Below are positions 1-5,118 of a stretch of DNA of 6,353 nt, piece after piece (positions within the stretch are counted from its first letter, which is position 1; each line of letters starts with the position of its first letter). Position numbers and translations under genes: made by a program. This stretch comes from an uncultured Sulfurovum sp. (GTDB taxonomy: Bacteria; Campylobacterota; Campylobacteria; Campylobacterales; Sulfurovaceae). Below the pieces are notes generated by a model, which worked only from the letters and a program-made list of their open reading frames with translations, searched no databases and had not been told where the DNA came from. The stretch is taken from the NCBI GenBank assembly GCA_902727905.1, contig CACVAR010000229.1, forward strand, positions 1 through 6,353. The letters are read 5' to 3'.

Positions 1-1
1 C

Positions 2-67
2 TTAGGTATTCTTAAAATGAATTTAGAAGGAGTAATAGCACAGTTAACTAAAAAGTATAACAGATAA
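2..67 (+). CDS. C-terminal tail of a possible rightward gene, cut by the window edge
   Basis: A plus-strand frame is open from the first bases to a TAA at 65-67 and encodes 21 residues reading LGILKMNLEGVIAQLTKKYN plus a final R. The mix of hydrophobic and charged residues looks like the end of a folded protein. The other two plus frames stop almost at once. It would be convergent with the YeiH-family gene and overlap its last codons by 20 bp. Only the tail is visible, so no product can be named. An open run this short can arise by chance in AT-rich DNA, so the call is tentative. Confidence 0.35.
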   Translation, partial: LGILKMNLEGVIAQLTKKYNR

Positions 68-1094
68 ATTTAGTAATAAAGTACCCACCCACGACTAGCC
101 AAATAAACATAGCAAGTGCTGTATAAACAGGGGCGAAACCTAGACCTTTAAACTTAGCAAAACGTGTTCCTATACCTAAAGCTACCATTGCCATTGTTAG
201 TAGAAAAGTATCAATTTCATTTATCCACTCTACGATATTTACTGGAACGAGGTTCAGAGAGTTAAAGGCTGCTACCCCAATAAAGTAAACAGCAAACCAT
301 GGTACAACCAATTTGACTTTCCCACTTTGGGTACCATTTTTTTGTGCCTTATAAGAGAGCCAAATACCAAGTACTATGAGCATTGGAGCAATCATAATAA
401 CTCTGGTCATTTTAACAATAACAGCTGTATTAGCAGCTTCAGGGTCAAGACCAGGAACAGAAGCTGGAACAGCAACCACTTGAGCTACCTCATGAATGGT
501 TCCTCCAACATAAATGCCAAACTCTTTGGCTGACATATCTAAAATACCTGTTGTATGTAAAATAGGATAAAGGAACATCGAAATGGTTCCAAAAAGAACA
601 ACCATAGAGACAGCAATAGCTGTTTTATGTTCTTCTGCTTTCACTACAGGTTCTGTGGCTAGAACAGCTGCTGCACCACATACTGAAGCACCTGATGCTG
701 TTAAGATGGATGTATCTTCATCCATTTTAAATATTTTAGTTCCTATCCATGTTCCAAGGATAAAAGTAGAGGCTAGCATAATAAGTGAAACCAAGAAGCC
801 TTCGAGACCTACTTCTCCTATTTGTTGAAAGGTAATACGGAAACCATAAAAGACAATGGCAAAACGTAAAATCTTTTTCGCAGAAAAGGTAATTCCACTC
901 TCCCATGATCTTGGCATATGACCATGTAAGGTATTAGCAAAAATTATACCAATAACAATCCCCACTACTAGAGGAGAGATTCCTAAAGATTTAATTGTTG
1001 AAATTTCAGAGATAAGCGTCGAAGTAATAGCGATAAACGCTACAAATAGGACTCCCATGAACATACCGTTGTTTTTATTTGAGGAAAAGAGCAT
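48..1094 (-). CDS. YeiH/UPF0324 family putative sulfate (sulfite) exporter
   Basis: This encodes a 348-residue polytopic inner-membrane protein of the YeiH/UPF0324 family (PF03601), annotated as putative sulfate or sulfite exporters. The transport role is mostly inferred for the family, so the substrate is uncertain here. Family hallmarks are the glycine/alanine-rich motif TASGASVCGAAA at about residues 132-143 and GGTIHEVAQVVA at about 197-208. Hydrophobic segments lie near residues 12-30, 40-55, 75-90, 98-117, 157-180, 228-248, 263-283, 295-310 and 320-343, which fits the family's roughly ten membrane spans. The length is normal and the gene looks intact. The ATG at 1092-1094 is preceded by AAAGGA at sensible spacing. 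It is divergent from coaE across a 117 bp spacer. A LysR-type regulator often accompanies yeiH in other bacteria, but none is seen in this window. Confidence 0.9.
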   Translation of the reverse strand: MLFSSNKNNGMFMGVLFVAFIAITSTLISEISTIKSLGISPLVVGIVIGIIFANTLHGHMPRSWESGITFSAKKILRFAIVFYGFRITFQQIGEVGLEGFLVSLIMLASTFILGTWIGTKIFKMDEDTSILTASGASVCGAAAVLATEPVVKAEEHKTAIAVSMVVLFGTISMFLYPILHTTGILDMSAKEFGIYVGGTIHEVAQVVAVPASVPGLDPEAANTAVIVKMTRVIMIAPMLIVLGIWLSYKAQKNGTQSGKVKLVVPWFAVYFIGVAAFNSLNLVPVNIVEWINEIDTFLLTMAMVALGIGTRFAKFKGLGFAPVYTALAMFIWLVVGGYFITKFICYTF

Positions 1095-1098
1095 TAGA

Positions 1099-1124
1099 AT
1101 CCTTTTGTATAATGTAAAATTATA
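1099..1124 (-). promoter_or_regulatory. -10 box and ribosome binding site for the YeiH-family gene
   Basis: On the minus strand a perfect TATAAT lies at 1119-1124, about 25 bp ahead of the ATG, and an AAAGGA ribosome binding site lies at about 1100-1105. No convincing -35 box is visible, as is common for the main sigma factor of epsilonproteobacteria. Read from sequence only. Confidence 0.45.
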
Positions 1125-1182
1125 CTCTTATTTGAAAAAAATTAAAAATAAATTGAGTTGATGAAATAAATAAAGAATACTG

Positions 1183-1207
1183 TAGAATATATTTTACTAG
1201 AAAGGAG
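1183..1207 (+). promoter_or_regulatory. Probable -10 box and strong Shine-Dalgarno site for coaE
   Basis: TAGAAT at 1183-1188, preceded directly by TG, is the best -10 candidate. TATATT at 1188-1193 is an alternative. A weak TTGATG at 1158-1163 is too far away (19 bp) to be a good -35. The ribosome binding site AAAGGAG at 1201-1207 is strong and fixes the ATG at 1212 as the coaE start. Confidence 0.4.
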
Positions 1208-1211
1208 TAGC

Positions 1212-1793
1212 ATGGCATTTGAATACGCAGTTGTTTTAACAGGAGGAATTGCTACAGGAAAAAGTACCGTAGCAAAAATATTTCAGGAGTATGGTTTTAA
1301 AATTATTGATGCTGATAAAATAGCACATGATATGCTCGATTTACATGCTGAGAAGATTAAAGAATTGTTTGGCGAAGAGTATGTAGATGAGGGTAAAGTG
1401 ATACGTAAGAAGTTAGGTACATTAATTTTTGGAAATCAAGAAGAAAAATTACGTTTGGAAGCCTTATTACATCCTCTTATTTTTACTGAGATAGAAACAC
1501 AATCTTTAGCTTTAGATGCCTATAAAAAGCCTTATTTAGTAGATATACCTCTGTTTTTTGAGACGAATCGTTATCCGATTCAAGAGAGCATTGTTGTCTA
1601 TATATCAGAGGAGTTACAATTAGAACGTTTAATGGAACGTGATTATTCAAGTAAAGAAGAAGCAGAGGAACGTATTGCTGCACAGATGAGTATTGAGAAA
1701 AAGAAACAAAAAGCGACACATTTAATAGATAATAGGGGAAACTTAAAAGAACTTCAGAGAGCATGTGATAGAGTTAAAGATGTACTAATTTAA
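1212..1793 (+). CDS. coaE: Dephospho-CoA kinase CoaE
   Basis: CoaE is the cytoplasmic enzyme that phosphorylates the ribose 3'-hydroxyl of dephospho-CoA with ATP, the last step of coenzyme A synthesis. The protein has 193 residues, close to the usual 200. The N-terminal P-loop is GGIATGKS at residues 11-18. It is followed by the family motif IDADKIAHD at 32-40 (the Asp residues are in the substrate and catalytic site), LEALLHP at 82-88 and DIPLFFE at 111-117. The helical lid region spans about 140-165 with R143 and the AQMS segment. The C-terminal motif IDNRGNLKEL at 172-181 is also typical. Nothing looks missing. The start is set by AAAGGAG five bases upstream. The next gene begins 17 bp after the stop, which suggests co-transcription. 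Confidence 0.96.
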   Translation: MAFEYAVVLTGGIATGKSTVAKIFQEYGFKIIDADKIAHDMLDLHAEKIKELFGEEYVDEGKVIRKKLGTLIFGNQEEKLRLEALLHPLIFTEIETQSLALDAYKKPYLVDIPLFFETNRYPIQESIVVYISEELQLERLMERDYSSKEEAEERIAAQMSIEKKKQKATHLIDNRGNLKELQRACDRVKDVLI

Positions 1794-1810
1794 AAATATA
1801 AGGAATCATA

Positions 1811-2308
1811 ATGTTTATACGTTTACTGGGAGTATTTTTGTGGACAAGTGTTTTGTTAATAGCTGAGCCATTCATCATTGCTGATAAAGTAATTGTTAAA
1901 AAATCAACACGTATGCTTTATCTTTCTCAAAATGGTGAAATTTTCAATAAGTACCATATAACCTTGGGAAGAGTACCTGTTGGTGATAAAGAAGTTGAAG
2001 GAGATATGAAAACTCCTGAGGGTGCTTACCTTTTAGATTATCGACAGTTTTCTAACGACTATTATAAATCTTTACATGTCTCTTATCCTAATACCAGTGA
2101 TAAAGCACATGCAGCAAGTTTAGGGAAAAGTCCTGGTGGAATGATTATGATTCATGGGACACCACCTTCATGGTCACTTTCTCCTTATGGAGACTGGATG
2201 AATGTATTGATTGATTGGACAGAGGGGTGTATCGCGATGTCAAATGATGATATGGATGAAGTTTGGGAACAAACAACAAATGGAACTGTGGTGGTTATTC
2301 TTCCCTAA
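1811..2308 (+). CDS. Secreted L,D-transpeptidase-like protein (YkuD domain)
   Basis: This encodes a 165-residue YkuD-domain protein. Family members act in the periplasm on peptidoglycan, forming 3-3 or protein cross-links or cleaving them through an active-site cysteine. The first 18-20 residues (MFIRLLGVFLWTSVLLIAEP) are a hydrophobic export signal or membrane anchor. The catalytic domain covers about 26-165. IHGTP at 114-118 supplies the conserved His and the segment WTEGCIAMSN at 136-145 contains the nucleophile C140. The WTxGCIA form, without the His before Gly-Cys found in many Ldt enzymes, is common in small single-domain members. There is no LysM or other wall-binding domain. AAGGA at 1800-1804 lies six bases before the ATG. 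It follows coaE closely and is probably in the same operon, although the two functions are unrelated. Whether it is a transpeptidase or a hydrolase cannot be read from sequence. Confidence 0.88.
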   Translation: MFIRLLGVFLWTSVLLIAEPFIIADKVIVKKSTRMLYLSQNGEIFNKYHITLGRVPVGDKEVEGDMKTPEGAYLLDYRQFSNDYYKSLHVSYPNTSDKAHAASLGKSPGGMIMIHGTPPSWSLSPYGDWMNVLIDWTEGCIAMSNDDMDEVWEQTTNGTVVVILP

Positions 2309-2318
2309 GAAGGGAAGA
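2299..2318 (+). terminator. 8 bp hairpin at the end of the YkuD gene, weak terminator candidate
   Basis: TCTTCCCT (2299-2306) pairs perfectly with AGGGAAGA (2311-2318) around an AAGA loop. The hairpin spans the TAA stop at 2306-2308 and lies in the 55 bp convergent gap before the end of infC. Neither side carries a clear T-run: plus continues TATAGTAGTTTGG and minus continues ATAACCACC. It is therefore a poor classical terminator and might instead stabilise the 3' ends of both transcripts. Confidence 0.4.
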
Positions 2319-2363
2319 TATAGTAGTTTGGTTCTATTTAATTATATTGTTAATGTATCGTAG

Positions 2364-2915
2364 TTATTTCTTTTTAGGTGTTACATACATATTAACATAA
2401 CGACCATCACGTTTAGCATCTTGTTCTAAAACACCAACTTCTTCAAGCATTGGCCAAACACGGTTAAGTACATCAACACCCCATTCAGGGTTTGCCATTT
2501 CTCTACCACGTAAAAATACTCTTAGCTTAACATGTTTTCCAGCTTCTAAAAACTCAATCGCATGTTTAACTTTGTAAGCAATATCACCATCAGCAATTTT
2601 ACAAGAGAATTTAACTTCTTTTACATCAATAATCTTTTGGTTCTTTCTTGCTTCTTTTTTCTTTTTTTCTTGCTCATACTTAAACTTACCGTAGTCCATC
2701 ATTTTGGCTACAGGTGGTTTAGCTTCTGGAGAGACCAGTACTAAATCTAGTCCTTTATCATCAGCAATTTGAAGTGCTTCATCACGAGACAAAATACCCA
2801 TTTGTTCACCCTCATCACCTAGAACTCGGAGTTCATAGGCACGAATCTTATCATTCATAATGGTGTCGTCTGGTTTTTTTCTACCTCGGTTGTTCTTGTT
2901 ATTTTGTCTACTCAA
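2364..2915 (-). CDS. infC: Translation initiation factor IF-3, TTG start
   Basis: IF-3 binds the 30S subunit, keeps it from joining 50S early, and checks the start codon and initiator tRNA. The protein has 183 residues, normal for the family. A lysine/asparagine/arginine-rich tail (1-17) precedes the N domain, which starts near MNDKIRA at 20-26. The signature PPVAKMMDYGKFKYEQEKK lies at 67-85, and a lysine-rich linker leads to the C domain (about 95-183) with KVKHAIEFLEAGKHV (115-129), FLRGREM (134-140) and the end motif GRYVNMYVTPKKK. The start codon is TTG at 2913-2915. An in-frame TAA at 2919-2921 excludes any earlier start, and AAGG at 2922-2925 sits six bases away. The TTG overlaps the thrS stop as TTGA, implying translational coupling. 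The internal ATG (M20) would remove the basic tail and lacks an obvious ribosome binding site. IF-3 genes in many bacteria use rare starts for autoregulation. Confidence 0.96.
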   Translation of the reverse strand: MSRQNNKNNRGRKKPDDTIMNDKIRAYELRVLGDEGEQMGILSRDEALQIADDKGLDLVLVSPEAKPPVAKMMDYGKFKYEQEKKKKEARKNQKIIDVKEVKFSCKIADGDIAYKVKHAIEFLEAGKHVKLRVFLRGREMANPEWGVDVLNRVWPMLEEVGVLEQDAKRDGRYVNMYVTPKKK

Positions 2916-4726
2916 ATTTTACCTTCATTTAATTGTTGACTCAATTCTACCATAAATTCTTCAAAAGAAAGATTATACTGCTCTTTTGTTCGTCTATTTC
3001 TAAGTGCAACGCTTTTGTTCTCAACTTCTTCATCCCCTACAATGACAACATAAGGTACTCTTTGCTTCTCTGCATTTCGTACTCTTTTGTTCAGTGAATC
3101 ATTTTTATCATAGATTTCAGCGTCAATTTCGATGTCCATAAGTTCAGCTTGAAGTTTTTTAGCATAGGGAACATGAACCTCTGAGATAGGCACAAAAATA
3201 ACCTGTGTTGGTGCTAAGAAGAGTGGAAACTCACCAGCATAATGTTCTGTTAAAACAGCAATGAAACGTTCAAATGAACCAAGAATGGCACGGTGAATCA
3301 TAACAGGTTGTTTACGTGTATTATCTTCATCGACGTATTCTACTTCAAAACGCTCTGGTAAGTTAAAGTCTACTTGAACCGTACCACATTGCCATTTTCT
3401 TCCAATGGCATCGGTAATCTTGATGTCAATTTTTGGTCCATAAAATGCTCCACCACCTTCATCTATAGTGTATGGAAGGTTGTTTTCATCAAGGGCATCT
3501 TTTAACCCTTGTGTTGCTAAATCCCAAACAGCATCTTCACCAATAGCTTTTTCTGGTTTAGTAGCTACTTCCATAGTGTAGTCAAAGTTAAAGAGTTTCA
3601 TAACCGAGTCAACAAACTCAATAATATCAATAACCTCAGAAGCAATTTGTTCAGGGGTACAGAAAATATGGGCATCATCCTGAGTAAACTCACGTACTCT
3701 AAGTAAACCATGTAAAGCACCCGATTTCTCATGACGGTGAACCACACCATATTCATAGTACTTTAGTGGTAAGTCACGGTAAGACTTTCCACTTTGTTTA
3801 AAAATCTGAATGTGACCAATACAGTTCATCGGTTTAACCCCATACTCATGATCATCAACAGTTGTAAGGTACATATTATCACCATAACAGGCATAGTGAC
3901 CAGAAGTTCTCCACATGTCAGATTTTAAAATCTCTGGACCACGTACTTGTTGGTAACCTCTTTTACGGTGTGCTTTATGTAAAATGGTTTCAAGTTTTTG
4001 TCTAAGCTTAGTTCCTTGTGGCATCCAAAATGGTAGACCAGCGCCAGATTCCTCATCAAACATAAAAAGACCCATCTCTGCACCAATTTTTCGATGGTCA
4101 CGTTTTTTTGCTTCTTCCATCATTTTAAGATAATCTTTTAATGATTCTTTATCGGCAAAAGCAATCCCATAAATACGGGTTAACATTTCAGCTTTTTCAT
4201 CACCACCAAGGTAAGCACCAGCCACACGCGTTAGTTTGAAGTTATGTAAAAATCTAAGTGCAGGAACATGAGGTCCTTGACATAGATCTTCAAAGTCACC
4301 TTGTTTATAAACTGAAATAACACCATCTGGAATTTTGGTGAGTACGGCTTGTTTTAGGTCATCATTGGCAAATTTTTCTAAAGCTTCAGCTTTAGTCATT
4401 TCGTACTTTTCAATTTTATATTTTTTCTTGATAAGCATTTTCATCTGCTTTTCAATTTTCTTTAAATCTTCTTCACCAATTTTTTCGTCTACTCTAAAGT
4501 CATAGTAGAAACCTTCATCAACTGTAGGCCCTACGAAAAATTTTGCATTGGTATACAGTTCAGTAATGGCTTGTGCCATTAAGTGTGCAGTAGAGTGTCT
4601 TATAATCTCTAGAGAAGCTTCTGAGTTATCATACTCAATGGCTTGTGCGTCTGGGTTTTCTCCAGCACTTTGTGTGTCTATAATGTTTCCTAGGTCATCA
4701 ATGTACCCAATTAGATTTTCACTCAA
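2912..4726 (-). CDS. thrS: Threonyl-tRNA synthetase (start probably TTG at 4726; ATG at 4744 possible)
   Basis: ThrRS charges tRNA-Thr and removes mischarged serine in its editing domain. Numbering here is from the upstream ATG at 4744 (610 residues); my preferred TTG start gives 604. Editing-site motifs are HSTAH (50-54) and CQGPH (155-159). The catalytic core has class II motif 2 around YRDLPLKYYEYGVVHRHEK (322-340) and motif 3 HRAILGSFERF (484-494). By family alignment the zinc ligands are C308 (KPMNC), H359 (DDAHIF) and H484. The anticodon-binding domain covers about 511-605. The stretch ahead of the editing domain (about 45 residues) is too short for a full TGS domain, as I recall for other epsilonproteobacteria. 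For the start, TTG has AAAGG (4733-4737) at six bases spacing, whereas the ATG has only AGG touching it. infC follows with a 4 nt overlap. Confidence 0.95.
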   Translation of the reverse strand: MSENLIGYIDDLGNIIDTQSAGENPDAQAIEYDNSEASLEIIRHSTAHLMAQAITELYTNAKFFVGPTVDEGFYYDFRVDEKIGEEDLKKIEKQMKMLIKKKYKIEKYEMTKAEALEKFANDDLKQAVLTKIPDGVISVYKQGDFEDLCQGPHVPALRFLHNFKLTRVAGAYLGGDEKAEMLTRIYGIAFADKESLKDYLKMMEEAKKRDHRKIGAEMGLFMFDEESGAGLPFWMPQGTKLRQKLETILHKAHRKRGYQQVRGPEILKSDMWRTSGHYACYGDNMYLTTVDDHEYGVKPMNCIGHIQIFKQSGKSYRDLPLKYYEYGVVHRHEKSGALHGLLRVREFTQDDAHIFCTPEQIASEVIDIIEFVDSVMKLFNFDYTMEVATKPEKAIGEDAVWDLATQGLKDALDENNLPYTIDEGGGAFYGPKIDIKITDAIGRKWQCGTVQVDFNLPERFEVEYVDEDNTRKQPVMIHRAILGSFERFIAVLTEHYAGEFPLFLAPTQVIFVPISEVHVPYAKKLQAELMDIEIDAEIYDKNDSLNKRVRNAEKQRVPYVVIVGDEEVENKSVALRNRRTKEQYNLSFEEFMVELSQQLNEGKI

Positions 4727-4784
4727 AATTAACCTTTGTTTCATCCTGTAATACGTAACGGGATGTGATTTTTTTAATGTTTGT

Positions 4785-4790
4785 ATTATA
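4785..4790 (-). promoter_or_regulatory. -10 box for the thrS-infC operon
   Basis: The minus strand carries a perfect TATAAT at 4785-4790 in the context GCGATATAATAC. The expected start of RNA is near 4778, giving a leader of about 50 nt to the TTG start of thrS. The -35 region (TTTTCCC near 4808-4814) is a poor match to consensus. No long structured leader, T-box or tRNA-like operator is visible in this short leader. Confidence 0.5.
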
Positions 4791-4832
4791 TCGCTTTAGA
4801 CTTAATAGGGAAAAGAAATACTTAAAGCACGC

Positions 4833-4871
4833 TAGTTTATTTTAAATTAAGGTTTAATTTAAAATAAACTA
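4833..4871. repeat. Perfect 18 bp inverted repeat with a 3 nt loop
   Basis: The left arm TAGTTTATTTTAAATTAA (4833-4850) is the exact reverse complement of 4854-4871, separated only by GGT. Each arm has a single G:C pair. It lies between thrS (about 45 bp behind its -10 box) and the small ORF at 4907, just ahead of a possible rightward -10 (TGTAAAAT, 4872-4879). No T-run follows on either side and no gene ends here, so it does not look like a terminator. A dimeric-regulator operator, an RNA stem in the small ORF's leader, or a relic of a mobile repeat are all possible. Confidence 0.8.
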
Positions 4872-4906
4872 TGTAAAATTTGTTAAGTTTTAATTAAGGT
4901 TTTATG

Positions 4907-5056
4907 ATGAAAGCATCATTTTTTGGGATTTTTATGGGAATATCCATGGCATTTGCATTAAGAAAAGAGGAAGGTATATCAAACTCCTCAGCACAGACTT
5001 CCATTGTGGTTGAAGTCCTAACAATTATAATTTTTAGTTTACCTACTTTTTTATAA
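4907..5056 (+). CDS. Unrecognised 49-residue hydrophobic small protein
   Basis: An ATG at 4907 (or 4904, since two ATGs are adjacent) opens a frame to TAA at 5054-5056. AAGG at 4896-4899 lies seven bases before the second ATG, which I prefer for spacing. The product has a first hydrophobic segment at about residues 4-17 (SFFGIFMGISMAFA), a short charged and polar middle (LRKEEGISNSSAQTS, 18-32), and a second hydrophobic segment at about 33-49 (IVVEVLTIIIFSLPTFL) reaching the C-terminus. It could be a two-span or hairpin membrane mini-protein, or a short secreted peptide. I do not recognise a family. It sits 62 bp upstream of glmM on the same strand and directly after the long inverted repeat. 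The good ribosome binding site and two membrane-like segments favour a real gene, but it could be a chance ORF or a gene remnant. Confidence 0.45.
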   Translation: MKASFFGIFMGISMAFALRKEEGISNSSAQTSIVVEVLTIIIFSLPTFL

Positions 5057-5091
5057 AACATAATCTAATTTATTTTTTTATGTGTTAAAAT

Positions 5092-5112
5092 TATACTTTA
5101 GTTTTTTAGGAG
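5092..5112 (+). promoter_or_regulatory. glmM -10 box and ribosome binding site
   Basis: TATACT at 5092-5097 is a likely -10 box, in the context GTTAAAATTATACTTTAG, after a T-rich stretch (5070-5079) that may stand in for a -35 element as in other epsilonproteobacterial promoters. AGGAGA at 5108-5113 lies five bases before the ATG at 5119 and fixes that start. The leader would be only about 15-20 nt. Confidence 0.45.
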
Positions 5113-5118
5113 AATTTA

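Noticed and set aside
2..67. C-terminal tail at the window start as a Fis-type helix-turn-helix end
   Set aside because: LGI and KKY recall such ends, but the spacing between them is four residues too long and the key polar positions do not match.
327..828. Two plus-strand open frames (327-533 and 583-828) inside the YeiH-family gene
   Set aside because: They lie wholly antisense to a clear conserved gene, give serine- and asparagine-rich or otherwise non-protein-like translations, and have no ribosome binding site.
1483..1764. Minus-strand open frame inside coaE
   Set aside because: It is antisense to a well-supported gene and its translation shows no domain-like pattern.
2562..2744. Plus-strand open frame inside infC
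   Set aside because: The phenylalanine- and leucine-rich product is what the reverse complement of IF-3's lysine/glutamate-rich linker gives; it is a shadow.
4548..4751. Plus-strand open frame across the start of thrS
   Set aside because: It is antisense to the conserved editing domain, with no ribosome site and a composition unlike the neighbours.
4745..4784. T-box or tRNA-like leader controlling thrS
   Set aside because: The leader is only about 50 nt, has no specifier-loop or antiterminator features, and no tRNA-like fold is visible.
4907..5056. Small ORF as a remnant of an MlaE-type ABC permease C-terminus
   Set aside because: There is a faint resemblance (FG, then GIS, then VV before a hydrophobic end), but the spacing does not align without gaps and key positions differ, so I do not claim homology.
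5058..5083. ACATAA...TTATGT inverted repeat after the small ORF as a terminator
   Set aside because: The stem is only 6 bp with a 14 nt loop in AT-rich DNA, no GC and no T-run after it; it is expected by chance.
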